A stretch of 64,000 bases of DNA from Novosphingopyxis iocasae (GTDB lineage Bacteria > Pseudomonadota > Alphaproteobacteria > Sphingomonadales > Sphingomonadaceae): contig NZ_CP060495.1 in the NCBI RefSeq assembly GCF_014334095.1, positions 1,139,001 to 1,203,000 on the forward strand, read 5' to 3'. Made by a program: the position numbers and the translations under genes. Below, one piece after another: positions 46,963 to 56,083 of the stretch (positions within the stretch are counted from its first letter, which is position 1; each line of letters starts with the position of its first letter). The notes beneath the pieces are model-generated. The model saw nothing but the letters and a program-made list of their open reading frames with translations, ran no database searches and was not told the origin of the DNA.

Positions 46963-48114
46963 GTGACCGACCTTCAAATCATCCCCGTCACCGACAAGCA
47001 CGGTGAGAATGATTTTATCGAGCTACCCTATCGTCTCTATCAGGACGATCCGGCCTGGGTGCCGCCGCTGCGCAGCGATGTTCGCGAACTGCTGAACCGC
47101 AAGAAGAACCCGTTTTTCGATCATGCCCGCATGCAGTTGTTTCTGGCCAAGCGGGGCAGCAAAGTGGTGGGGCGGATTTCCGCGCATATCGACGACCTGG
47201 CTCTCGCTCAGCCGCCCGAACAGGGCATGGGACCGGGTGTCGGCAATTTCGGCATGCTGGAGGTTGAGGACGAAGCCGCCGCTCATGCGCTGATCCATGC
47301 AGCCGAAGAATGGCTGCGCGGTCACGGCATGAGCCGCGCGCTAGGCCCCCTTTCGCTGTCGATCTGGGATGAGCCGGGCCTGCTGACAAAGGGCCAGGAC
47401 CATAGCCCCACGGTCATGATGGGCCATCATAAAGCCTCCTATGAAAGATGGGTCGAGGCTGCCGGATACCGCCCCGTCAAACAGCTGAGCACATGGGAAC
47501 TCGACATTGCCCAGGACTTCCCGCCACTGATTGACCGCATCATTCAGTCTGGCGAGCGCAGCAGCCGCATCCATGTGCGCAAGGTAGATAAGTCGAAATT
47601 CGACGAGGAAGCGGGGATCATCCTCAATATCCTTAACGATGCCTGGTCGGACAATTGGGGCTACGTGCCGCTGACCGATAGAGAGATCGCCTATGCCGGC
47701 AAGAAGCTGAAGCCAATCGTGAAGGAAGACCTTATCCGCATTGCGGAGGTGGAGGGTCGACCGGTCGCCTTCATGATGACGCTGCCGGATTTGAATGAGC
47801 CGCTGAAGGGCATGAACGGTTCGCTATGGCCGTTTAATTGGGCGAAGTTGCTGCTTTGGCTGCGCAATCCACGGGTGCGCACCATGCGCGTGCCGCTGAT
47901 GGGGGTACTGAAGGAATATCAGGGCACCCGTCTTGCCAGCCAGCTCGCTTTCATGATGATCGAATATATCCGCCGCGCCTCGGTAGCCCATTACGGCGCG
48001 ACGCGCGGCGAGATCGGCTGGATTCTTGACGACAATCAAGGAATGATCGCAATCGCCGATGCGATCGAGAGCCGCGTGAACCGCGTCTACACCGTCTACG
48101 AAAAGGCGCTCTAG
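46963..48114 (+). CDS. GNAT-fold acyltransferase, probable bacterial ceramide synthase (bCerS-like)
   Basis: The 383-residue protein starts at GTG 46963, nine bases after AGGAG. It has a duplicated GNAT-like layout, with LSLSIWDEPGLL and YHKASYERWVEAAGY-type segments and a C-terminal YQGTRLASQLAFMMIEYIRR resembling the acyl-CoA-binding helix. Similar proteins encoded beside spt in Caulobacter were shown to be ceramide synthase (bCerS), N-acylating the long-chain base. Here it lies about 4 kb from spt, after lptFG and the hydroxylase. The GNAT-fold call is fairly good; the ceramide role rests on context. Alternative: an unrelated N-acyltransferase of unknown substrate. Confidence 0.75.
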   Translation: MTDLQIIPVTDKHGENDFIELPYRLYQDDPAWVPPLRSDVRELLNRKKNPFFDHARMQLFLAKRGSKVVGRISAHIDDLALAQPPEQGMGPGVGNFGMLEVEDEAAAHALIHAAEEWLRGHGMSRALGPLSLSIWDEPGLLTKGQDHSPTVMMGHHKASYERWVEAAGYRPVKQLSTWELDIAQDFPPLIDRIIQSGERSSRIHVRKVDKSKFDEEAGIILNILNDAWSDNWGYVPLTDREIAYAGKKLKPIVKEDLIRIAEVEGRPVAFMMTLPDLNEPLKGMNGSLWPFNWAKLLLWLRNPRVRTMRVPLMGVLKEYQGTRLASQLAFMMIEYIRRASVAHYGATRGEIGWILDDNQGMIAIADAIESRVNRVYTVYEKAL

Positions 48115-48115
48115 G

Positions 48116-48919
48116 TCAGAACAGCTTCGATACGCCGATATAGAGCTGCAGGTCCGGACTGTCGCTATCCAGCGCCACCACGGTGCCGGCATCGAATTGC
48201 AGCAATGGCTTCGGCGTCCAGGCCGCGCTGACCGAAGCCACCGGCGCCCAGACGTCGCCGGAAGGATCGTTGTCATAGCTGAGGCCGACTTCGCCTGTCA
48301 CACCCACGGTGTCGGACACCGACTGGCTGAGGCCGAGATATTGAGTCGCCGCGAAGTGTCGGCCGTCGCCGTCCGAATCCACTGCTGCCGCAAGAATACC
48401 CGTCGCGCCGAAGCTCAGCCCCGAACCCAGCGAGAAGCTGCTGGGAATTACCACGCCCGTGCTCCAGTCGCCCGCGGAAACCGAGGAAGCGCCGACCGGA
48501 ACGGTAACGTACGGCTCGATGGCCAGCGCGATATTGCCGCCGTCATTGCCGATCAGATTGCGCCGCACGCCCAGACGGACATCGGAAAAACCCCCATTTT
48601 CGGTGATCATCGATCCGACGCGGTTGTAATTATGCGTATAGGCAGTGAAGCCGACCTGCACCTCGGTCTTGTCATCGATGCCGTAGCGCAAAAAGCTGTC
48701 GCCGATTGAAACGCTGTCGCTGCGCATGTTGTCGCTTTCGTCCAGCGACCATCCCAGGGCGCCGATTTCGACACTGACATGCCCCTCGCCCGTGGTGCAG
48801 GTACTGCTGCCAAGGCCCGGGCGGTTGGGACAGAAGCGCGGACCATCACTTTGCGCATCTGCCGGAGCAGCAGAAATCCCTGCAATCAAAGCGGCGGCGG
48901 CAAGGAAACATGTTTTCAT
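48116..48919 (-). CDS. Probable outer-membrane beta-barrel protein
   Basis: The 267-residue protein has a signal peptide (cut near APADAQ, about residue 23) and alternating beta strands ending in the aromatic residue F. The pattern (VSVEIGALGWSLD, EVQVGFTAY, DVRLGVRRN, LAIEPYVTVPVG) resembles the MetA-type phenol-degradation transporter family of small outer-membrane barrels. The start ending at 48919 begins the signal. It is convergent with the putative ceramide synthase gene, with only one base between their ends. Substrate unknown. Confidence 0.72.
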   Translation of the reverse strand: MKTCFLAAAALIAGISAAPADAQSDGPRFCPNRPGLGSSTCTTGEGHVSVEIGALGWSLDESDNMRSDSVSIGDSFLRYGIDDKTEVQVGFTAYTHNYNRVGSMITENGGFSDVRLGVRRNLIGNDGGNIALAIEPYVTVPVGASSVSAGDWSTGVVIPSSFSLGSGLSFGATGILAAAVDSDGDGRHFAATQYLGLSQSVSDTVGVTGEVGLSYDNDPSGDVWAPVASVSAAWTPKPLLQFDAGTVVALDSDSPDLQLYIGVSKLF

Positions 48920-48981
48920 GACAGGGCCTTTCGAGCCAAATTGCCAAAAGCGGACGCAAAGCACGTTCCAAGAAACGGGCT

Positions 48982-49755
48982 TCAATCGGCCAGCTCGATC
49001 CAGGTCGGAGCATGATCGCTCGCTTTTTCGCGGCCTCGATATTCCTTATCGACGCCGCTCGCGCGCAACCGGTCGGCAGCCTCCGGCGAGCACAGAAGAT
49101 GGTCGATGCGGAAGCCATGATCCTGCTGCCAGGCGCCGCGCTGATAATCCCAGAAGGTCCAGATGCCGCCCGCAGGGTGCTGCGTCGCCAGCGCATCGGT
49201 CCAGCCATCCGCTAGCAGGCGGCGATAAGCGGCGCGCGATTCGGGCTGCATCAGCGCATCGTCCTTCATCGCGCGCACCGAGAAGGTGTCCCGATCATGC
49301 GGGATGACATTATAGTCGCCGGCTAAAACCGCCGGGATTTCCTCCGCCCAGATCTCGGCGGCACGGGCGCGAAGGCGCTCCATCCAACGCAGCTTGTAAT
49401 CGAATTTCGGGCCAGGCTGCGGATTGCCGTTGGGCAAATAGATGCTGGCGATGCGTAGGCCGTGCGCGTCGGCCTCCAGATAGCGGGACTGTTCGTCTTC
49501 CGGATCGCCTTCCAGGCCGCGGCGGACCTCCTTCGGCTCCTGCCCTTTCGCGAGGATGGCGACGCCGTTGAAACCCTTCTGACCGTGGATCAGAACGCCA
49601 TAGCCCGCTTTCTCGAGATCGCCGACCGGCACGCCCTCGTCCGCGCTCTTCAGCTCCTGCAGACACACGATGTCGGGTGCGCGCTCCTCCAGCCATTCGA
49701 CGAGTCGCGGAAGGCGCGCCTTCACGCCGTTGATATTGAAACTGGCTATGAGCAT
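48982..49755 (-). CDS. xth: Exodeoxyribonuclease III
   Basis: Xth is an AP endonuclease and 3'-5' exonuclease in base excision repair. The 257-residue protein has the EEP fold: ASFNINGVKARL, CLQELKSADE with metal-binding Glu, LAGDYNVIP with Asp and Asn, and the final DHAPTWIEL with catalytic His. The FRIDHLLCS segment is typical. Length matches the family. Confidence 0.95.
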   Translation of the reverse strand: MLIASFNINGVKARLPRLVEWLEERAPDIVCLQELKSADEGVPVGDLEKAGYGVLIHGQKGFNGVAILAKGQEPKEVRRGLEGDPEDEQSRYLEADAHGLRIASIYLPNGNPQPGPKFDYKLRWMERLRARAAEIWAEEIPAVLAGDYNVIPHDRDTFSVRAMKDDALMQPESRAAYRRLLADGWTDALATQHPAGGIWTFWDYQRGAWQQDHGFRIDHLLCSPEAADRLRASGVDKEYRGREKASDHAPTWIELAD

Positions 49756-49883
49756 GGCTGCGTTGGTAGCGCGGCGCGACGCTGATGTCAGGAGGATTTG
49801 CGGACAGCGTGAGATGCCACGACACCGCGTCGGTTGAAATCACGACAAACATTGCAACCGCGCAGCCGCGATCGCAATCCGAA

Positions 49884-50216
49884 TCAGACCGAGAAACTGG
49901 TCCCGCAACCGCAGCCCGACGCCGCGTTCGGGTTCTTCACCTCGAAATGCTTGCCGCCGAGCGATTCGACAAAATCGACTGCGCTGCCGCGCACCAGATC
50001 GAGACTGATTGCGTCGACGGCAAGCTGCACTCCCTGCTCTTCCGCAACGGTATCGTCAGGCTCGATCGCGTCGGCGAGGCCGAACTTGTATTGGAAGCCG
50101 GAACAGCCCCCGCCCTCCACGGACAGACGCAGGATAGCCGGCACTCCCTGTTTCTCGGCGATCACGGAGACGCGGCGGGCCGCGGCGGGGAGGAGAATGA
50201 TGGGAGCATCGGTCAT
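49884..50216 (-). CDS. erpA: A-type iron-sulfur cluster carrier (ErpA)
   Basis: The 110-residue protein transfers iron-sulfur clusters to target enzymes. The three conserved cysteines are present: Cys38 in GGGCSGFQY, and Cys102 and Cys104 in SGCGCGTSF. The start ending at 50216 gives the family length. It stands between xth and the M23 peptidase rather than in an isc or suf operon, the usual place for ErpA in this group. Confidence 0.93.
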   Translation of the reverse strand: MTDAPIILLPAAARRVSVIAEKQGVPAILRLSVEGGGCSGFQYKFGLADAIEPDDTVAEEQGVQLAVDAISLDLVRGSAVDFVESLGGKHFEVKNPNAASGCGCGTSFSV

Positions 50217-50321
50217 GGACACAAGATAGGACCAACAAAAAGGGGCGGCAAGGTCTGGCCCTGCGCGCCCCGGAGTCTTTGCACCCTCTCCCAAAGGTGA
50301 CCTTGGTAGGCGGGAACGGGG

Positions 50322-51011
50322 TTAGTCGTTCGGACCGCCTATATCGTCAGTAGCACCGGAATTATCTGCAAGTAAAGTGCCGTTCATCTGGTTCATGAAG
50401 CTGAGCGGATTGACCGGCTTGCCCGCGATGCGGACTTCATAGTGAAGGTGCGGCCCGGTGGAACGACCAGTGGAACCGACATAACCGATCAGATCGCCCT
50501 TCTTGACTCGCTGATAGGATTCGACGTTGAGGCGCGAGAGATGCCCGTAGCGCGTCTCGACCTGGTTACCATGTTCGATCTCGATGAAGTTGCCGTAGCC
50601 GTTCACCCAGCCCGCACGCTCAATCAGGCCGTCTGCGGTTGCATAGATCGGCGTGCCGGTGGGAGCTGCCATATCGATGCCGTGATGGTTACCGCGGCCG
50701 CCGCTGAAGGGATCGCTGCGATTGCCGAAGTAGCTGGTAAGACGATAGCCACTAACCGGCTCGATCGAAGGCACCGAAACTTCAAGCTGCGGCTTACCGG
50801 CAGTGGCGCGGCCGCTCCAGACATCGAACATCTGCTTGAAGTTCGCATCCGCTTCTCCAAGCGGCGTGATGATTTTTTCGGAACCTTCCAGCTGATCGTC
50901 TATTTGAAAGGCATCAGCAGCGCTGCTGTTGGCATGAGCCGGCATAGCGATGGCACAAACGGTAAGCGCAAACGATGCAATGCGGCCAGCGGCCGAAAGA
51001 CGAGGAAGCAT
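50322..51011 (-). CDS. M23-family metallopeptidase (LytM type)
   Basis: The 229-residue protein has a signal peptide (cut near MPAHA) and an M23 domain with RGNHHGIDMA (zinc-binding His and Asp) and GPHLHYEVRI (HxH). All metal ligands are intact, so it is probably an active peptidoglycan endopeptidase in the periplasm, acting in cell separation or wall growth. No coiled coil of the EnvC type is visible. Confidence 0.93.
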   Translation of the reverse strand: MLPRLSAAGRIASFALTVCAIAMPAHANSSAADAFQIDDQLEGSEKIITPLGEADANFKQMFDVWSGRATAGKPQLEVSVPSIEPVSGYRLTSYFGNRSDPFSGGRGNHHGIDMAAPTGTPIYATADGLIERAGWVNGYGNFIEIEHGNQVETRYGHLSRLNVESYQRVKKGDLIGYVGSTGRSTGPHLHYEVRIAGKPVNPLSFMNQMNGTLLADNSGATDDIGGPND

Positions 51012-51106
51012 AAAAGACCCAACCCTTTTTCTGCGGAAGCGACGGGAACTTTCCGCTTCCTTATTCCTTGTATAGCCAACCCCCCGGTCGGCCTTGTGTG
51101 TTCAGC

Positions 51107-51937
51107 TTAAAGCGCAGAAGCGTGTTGGATAGCAACAGCCTCATAAAAGTCTCGCGTTAAACCGGCCTGTCGGCGCGCTGAGTCGTTGAACGGTGGTTTA
51201 ATCGGCCCACGAAAGTGGCGAGAGATTAACGAAACCCAAAGATTTGCGGGCGATTCCTCGCCTTGACAACTTGTTTCGACATCGTTCCGAAATCCCCAAT
51301 CGAACCATTTCGTACCGAAGCCGACATGGTTGATTTCATCCTCATAGATACGTTGCAGGATGCGAGCCGACGGCTCGTCTCCAGCCGCGCGGAAGCGCTC
51401 AACCATAGGCGGGGTGACGTCGAGGCCACGCGCCTCCAACACCATCGGTACCACGGCAAGCCGCGCCATGGCATCGTGCGCGGTCTCACTTGCCGCCTCC
51501 CACAGCCCAGCATGCGCAGGCAACGCGCCATAGCGACTGCCGAGCTGACGCAGACGCCGATCGAGAATGGCGAAATGCATCGCCTCATCCGCCCCCACGC
51601 GCATCCAGTCATCAACGAACGCGCGGGGAAATTGTCCGCCGAAGCGTCCCGCCATGTCGAACGCCAGATCAATCGCGGCGAATTCGATATGCGCGAGCGC
51701 GTGAAGCAGCGCGATTCGCCCTCTCAGCGATCCTGCTCTTCCGCGCCGTGGCATGCGGTTGGGTGGCAATAGCTCTGGTTGCGGCGGACGACCGGGCGCG
51801 TCCGGCATGCTATCATCGAACCGAAAATCGAGCCGGCCCAAGCGCCAATCCCGCGCCACCTTGCGCGCGGTCATCAGCTTTGCCTGCGGATCTGCCGTGC
51901 GCAGAACCGCAGCGCATCCTTCAGCGATGCTTCTCAC
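51107..51937 (-). CDS. DUF455 ferritin-like protein
   Basis: The 276-residue protein belongs to DUF455, a ferritin-like family: HALAHIEFAAIDLA, ADEAMHFAILDRRL and EDEINHVGFGTKWF hold the Glu and His of a probable di-metal site. Members are widespread with no settled function. It overlaps the bcp stop by four bases (ATGA), so it is translated with bcp. Confidence 0.88.
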   Translation of the reverse strand: MRSIAEGCAAVLRTADPQAKLMTARKVARDWRLGRLDFRFDDSMPDAPGRPPQPELLPPNRMPRRGRAGSLRGRIALLHALAHIEFAAIDLAFDMAGRFGGQFPRAFVDDWMRVGADEAMHFAILDRRLRQLGSRYGALPAHAGLWEAASETAHDAMARLAVVPMVLEARGLDVTPPMVERFRAAGDEPSARILQRIYEDEINHVGFGTKWFDWGFRNDVETSCQGEESPANLWVSLISRHFRGPIKPPFNDSARRQAGLTRDFYEAVAIQHASAL

Positions 51938-52389
51938 GCAGCCTCGCGCAGCGCTTCAAGCACCTCTTCGGCATGGCCCTTCACCTTCACCTTGCGCCAT
52001 TCGCGCAGCAGCTTGCCGTCCGCGCCGTAGAGAAAGGTGCTCCGCTCCAAGCCCATGAAGCTTTTCCCGTACATCTGCTTTTCCTTCCAGACGCCAAGGC
52101 GTTCAGACAGATCGGTCTCGGCATCCGAGAGCAGGTCGACGGTAAGGTCCTGCTTCTCGCGGAAGTTCGAAAGCTTTTTCGGGCTGTCTTTCGATACGCC
52201 CGCCACAGCAGCGCCGGAGCTTTTGAAATCCTCCAGCATCTCGCTGAACGCGATGCTTTCCTTGGTGCAGCCCGGCGTGTTCGCGCGCGGGAAGAAGAAA
52301 AGGACGAGCGGTTTGCCCTTATAATCGGCAAGCGCTTTCGGCTCGCCGCGATCATCGGTCAGGGTGAGGTCGGGCATGGTTTCGGCCAT
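51934..52389 (-). CDS. bcp: Thioredoxin-dependent peroxiredoxin Bcp
   Basis: Bcp reduces hydrogen peroxide and organic peroxides. The 151-residue protein has FFFPRANTPGCTKE with the peroxidatic Cys. The resolving cysteine of the E. coli enzyme (five residues later) is absent, as Ser stands nearby in ESIAFSE, so a 1-Cys mechanism is likely. The ATG ending at 52389 is two bases after the glnE stop, with AAGGA before it. It is coupled to the DUF455 gene. Confidence 0.93.
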   Translation of the reverse strand: MAETMPDLTLTDDRGEPKALADYKGKPLVLFFFPRANTPGCTKESIAFSEMLEDFKSSGAAVAGVSKDSPKKLSNFREKQDLTVDLLSDAETDLSERLGVWKEKQMYGKSFMGLERSTFLYGADGKLLREWRKVKVKGHAEEVLEALREAA

Positions 52390-52391
52390 AT

Positions 52392-55097
52392 TCAGTCCTT
52401 TGCTTTTGATGGTTCGCGTGGGCCCAGCGCGGCCTCCCACGCGGCAGTCACAGCGCCTCGCGCTTGCTTCAACGCCTGCATTACCGCCGCCCAGTCTGCC
52501 AGCTCAAGGCCTTCGGCGATCAGCGCCCGCACCGGTTCCGGCGGTTCCTGACAATCCGGCGATACAAGCCGCACCAGAATGAGCAGGCGCGTCAGGAAAT
52601 CACGCGCGGCTACGAAGTCTTCGTCCACCAGCCCCGCATCCGCCAACGCACGTGCCGCCACGGGTAGTTCGGGCGAGAGGCCCTGCTTGGCGCTGAGTTG
52701 ATGGAAATGAGTGACGAACTCGGCATCGATCAGCCCTCCGCTGAGGCGCTTCACGTCGAGCGGGCCGACAGGCTTCTTATGCGCCTCAATCTCCGTGCGC
52801 ATGCTTCGCACGTCCTCGCCGAGATCGTCCGCGGCTGGGCGACGGAGCACCTCGCCGATAACCGCCTCAATGCCTTCGCGTGCGCGCTTGCTTCCATAAA
52901 CCCCGCGCGCGCGCGTGAGCGCCATATGTTCCCACGTCCACGCCTTTTCGCGCTGATATTCCGCAAAGCTGGCGACCGAGACACAGGGCGGCCCCTGCGC
53001 GCCGGAAGGGCGCAGGCGCGTATCGACTTCGTACAAGGCGCCCGTTGCGGTGGGCAGCGACAACGCGGCGATTACGCGCTTGGAGAGCCGATTGAAATAA
53101 TCCGTCGCGCCAAGCTCCCGCGCCCCATCGGAACGCGCGGTAAAATCTCCGGTGAACAGGAAAACCAGATCAAGATCGCTGCTATGGGTCAGCGCCCGCC
53201 CGCCAAGACGCCCTAGCGCCAGGATTACCAGTTCCCCACCGGCCACGCGGCCATGGGTCTCCTGAAATTCGGCGATGGCACGGTCCGTCAGCACCCGGAT
53301 TGCCGCTTCGGCAAGGCGCGCATAGCCGGCGGCAACCGCCAACGGATCCACCTGCCCTTCGATCAATTGCGCGCCCAGCAGAAAACGCATCTCCGTCACG
53401 TCGGCACGGACACGGTCCAGATAACGCTCATAGTCAAGCGTGTCCGGTGGACGCAGCCCGGCAACGAGTTCCTCCACCGATCCGGGCAGCCGCTTGGCAT
53501 CCGGCTCCACCAGTCGGTCCACCAGGTCTGCGCGGCGCGCCAATTGATCGGCGAGCACGGGAGTGTAGCTCAAGAGCCGGCCCAGCAGCGCGATCAGGGC
53601 AGGCCGGGCCAGCAGCAGATCGAAGAAATTGATTGCGCTGGGCAGGCGCTCGAACATCGAATCGAGCCGGGCAAGCGCGCGCAGCGGATCCGGCGCCTGC
53701 GCGATCGACTGCAACAAAGCGGGCAGAACCGCCTCAAAGCCCTCGCGCGCCCGCTCGCTGCGGATCGCGCGCAGCTTGCCGCTGCGCCAGCGCCGCACGA
53801 GCCGCGCGGCATTAACGGGGGCCGCAAAGCCGATGGTGACAAGCGACTCGTCCAATCGATCATCCTCAAGCGGCAGCGTCGGCGTTTCCGCTTCCTCCCA
53901 GTTTGCAAAATCGCTGTAGATCGCGTCCACCCGCTCGGCATGCGGCGCGATCCAACCGATTAGCGCCTCCCCATTTGCCAGACCGTGTAGCCGCGCCGCC
54001 GCGTCACGCTCCTCCTCCCGCTTCGGAATTTCATGCGTCTGCCGATCATGCAGCATCTGCAATCGATGCTCAGCGGTGCGCAGCACATCATAGGCGGCGG
54101 CGATATCGTCCGCCTCCCCGCGCGGCACATGCCCGGCGGCGGCGAGCGCGAACAGCGCCGCGCGCGTGTCGGCGGTGCGCAGCGCCTCATCTCGCCCCCC
54201 ATGGATCAGCTGCTGGGCCTGCACGAAAAATTCGCATTCGCGAATGCCGCCGCGTCCACGCTTGCAATCATAACCTGGCCCGATGGCCTGGCCGCCCGAA
54301 TAATGATCGCGGATCGAGCGGCGCATGGTGTCGATATTGCGAATCTGTCCGAAATCGAGCGAGCGGCGCCAAACAAACGGCCGGATCGCTTCCAGAAAGC
54401 GCTCTCCCAGCGCGATGTCCCCCGCAGCCGCGCGGGCGCGGATGAAAGCCGCCTGCTCCCACGCCATGGCGGAGCTTTCATAATGCGAAATAGCCCCCGC
54501 GATCGGCAGCGCGATGGGGCTGACCTCCGGTGTGGGGCGCAAACGCAGATCAACGCGAAAGACATAGCCGCAGGCCGTCGGTTCCTGCAGCAGTTCAAGC
54601 ACGCGGCGGCCGATGCGCACCGCCGCCTTGGCAGGCTCCTCGCCCTCCTTCGTCGGCAGCGTCTCGCGATCATATAGAAGGATCGGGTCGATATCCGAGC
54701 TGTAGTTCAGCTCCCGCCCGCCATGTTTGCCCAGCGCGATCAGCGCGAAGCCATGCGGCTGCGCATCCGGCGTGCGCTCCATGATAGCGGCGGTGATGGC
54801 GCGGTCACACGCCCGGTCCGCAAAATCGGAAAGGGTGCGCGTTACCTTCGTAAGATCCCACGCCCCGGCTAGGTCCGCGATGGCGGCCGCTAGCGCCACT
54901 CCGCCCCGCTCGACCCGCAAACCATCGGAAACCGTGTCGCACGCCTCGCCTTCCTGCCGGGCAAGAGCCAGCGCGGCATCGGGATCACCTTGTCGCAGAT
55001 GCGCAACGATGGCGGGGCGCTGCTCGATCAGCCTAGCGAGAAACGGACTATTGGCGGTGGCCCGTTCAAGGGCGGAAGGGAAGTCTGGCGTGGTCAC
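52392..55097 (-). CDS. glnE: Bifunctional glutamine synthetase adenylyltransferase/deadenylase
   Basis: GlnE adds or removes AMP on glutamine synthetase in response to nitrogen and PII. The 901-residue protein has two nucleotidyltransferase domains: the N-terminal deadenylating unit with ALGKHGGRELNYSSDID (about 121-137) and the C-terminal adenylating unit with ALGRLGGRALTHSSDLDLVF (about residue 640). Both active-site Asp pairs are intact. The length is slightly shorter than E. coli GlnE. bcp follows two bases later on the same strand. Confidence 0.97.
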   Translation of the reverse strand: MTTPDFPSALERATANSPFLARLIEQRPAIVAHLRQGDPDAALALARQEGEACDTVSDGLRVERGGVALAAAIADLAGAWDLTKVTRTLSDFADRACDRAITAAIMERTPDAQPHGFALIALGKHGGRELNYSSDIDPILLYDRETLPTKEGEEPAKAAVRIGRRVLELLQEPTACGYVFRVDLRLRPTPEVSPIALPIAGAISHYESSAMAWEQAAFIRARAAAGDIALGERFLEAIRPFVWRRSLDFGQIRNIDTMRRSIRDHYSGGQAIGPGYDCKRGRGGIRECEFFVQAQQLIHGGRDEALRTADTRAALFALAAAGHVPRGEADDIAAAYDVLRTAEHRLQMLHDRQTHEIPKREEERDAAARLHGLANGEALIGWIAPHAERVDAIYSDFANWEEAETPTLPLEDDRLDESLVTIGFAAPVNAARLVRRWRSGKLRAIRSERAREGFEAVLPALLQSIAQAPDPLRALARLDSMFERLPSAINFFDLLLARPALIALLGRLLSYTPVLADQLARRADLVDRLVEPDAKRLPGSVEELVAGLRPPDTLDYERYLDRVRADVTEMRFLLGAQLIEGQVDPLAVAAGYARLAEAAIRVLTDRAIAEFQETHGRVAGGELVILALGRLGGRALTHSSDLDLVFLFTGDFTARSDGARELGATDYFNRLSKRVIAALSLPTATGALYEVDTRLRPSGAQGPPCVSVASFAEYQREKAWTWEHMALTRARGVYGSKRAREGIEAVIGEVLRRPAADDLGEDVRSMRTEIEAHKKPVGPLDVKRLSGGLIDAEFVTHFHQLSAKQGLSPELPVAARALADAGLVDEDFVAARDFLTRLLILVRLVSPDCQEPPEPVRALIAEGLELADWAAVMQALKQARGAVTAAWEAALGPREPSKAKD

Positions 55098-55153
55098 CTT
55101 TTGGGGTTAGCAGCTAGCTTACATCCCCAACACCATTTCCGCATGAACCGCGC

Positions 55154-56083
55154 TCAGTGTCCGCCGCGTGCTTTCACCCAAAGGTGGTGCGCAGCCACCA
55201 CGACCGCGCCGACGATAATGCCGACCACGCCGAACAACCCAGCCTCGGCAGCCCAGCCGATCAGTCCGCCCGCGCTTTCCTCCACGACATGCGTCGCCGA
55301 ATGCACGATGTGCGGTATCGTCTCCAGACCGAAGCTCTCCAGACCGTGGACGATAATTCCGCCACCAACCCATAACATAGCCGCGGTCCCGACGACGCCG
55401 ATCACCTTGAGCACCGTGGGCATCACTTTAACGAGACCTCGTCCGAATCCCGCCAACGCGCCCTCGTCCTTGGCAAGATGCAGGCCGATGTCGTCCAGCT
55501 TCACCAGCAGCCCAACCGCGCCATAGACGCCGCCGGTAATCGCAATCGATACGGCAACCAGCGTGATTGCCTGCGTCACCAGCGACTGATCGGTAATCTC
55601 GCCCAGCGAAATGGCGACGATTTCGGCGGACAAGATCATGTCGGTCCGCACGGCGCTCTTGACCTTTTGGTCTTCCAATTCCTTCGAATTCTGCGTTGCC
55701 GCAGCGTTCTCGATCTTATGATCTTCTCCGAACAGCGCCTCGTAAACCTTTTCCGCACCTTCAAAACATAGATAGGTGCCGCCGAGCATCAGGATCGGCG
55801 TGAGTGCCCAAGGCAGGAACGCGCTGAGCAGCATGGCGACCGGCACCAGGATGACCAGCTTGTTGAAGATCGACCCCTTAGCGATGCGCCAGATGATCGG
55901 GAGCTCACGCTCAGGCTTCAGTCCCGTGACATATTTCGGGGTGACCGCAGTGTCATCGATGACGAGCCCGGCGGCCTTGGTACCTGCCCGTCCGGCAGCC
56001 GCGCCGACATCGTCAACCGAGGCGGCAGCCAGCTTCGCAATGCCTGCGACATCATCGAGCAGCGCGGCGAGACCGGAAGGCAT
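55154..56083 (-). CDS. DUF808 inner-membrane protein
   Basis: The 309-residue protein matches DUF808 (YedI-like): the N-terminal [26 protein letters not shown] and the later GGTYLCFEGAEKVYEALFG segments are diagnostic. Several membrane segments are predicted (about 75-110, 175-210, 235-270, 280-305). Function is unknown. Its start overlaps the tgt stop by one base (TGATG), so it is probably co-translated with tgt. Confidence 0.88.
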   Translation of the reverse strand: MPSGLAALLDDVAGIAKLAAASVDDVGAAAGRAGTKAAGLVIDDTAVTPKYVTGLKPERELPIIWRIAKGSIFNKLVILVPVAMLLSAFLPWALTPILMLGGTYLCFEGAEKVYEALFGEDHKIENAAATQNSKELEDQKVKSAVRTDMILSAEIVAISLGEITDQSLVTQAITLVAVSIAITGGVYGAVGLLVKLDDIGLHLAKDEGALAGFGRGLVKVMPTVLKVIGVVGTAAMLWVGGGIIVHGLESFGLETIPHIVHSATHVVEESAGGLIGWAAEAGLFGVVGIIVGAVVVAAHHLWVKARGGH

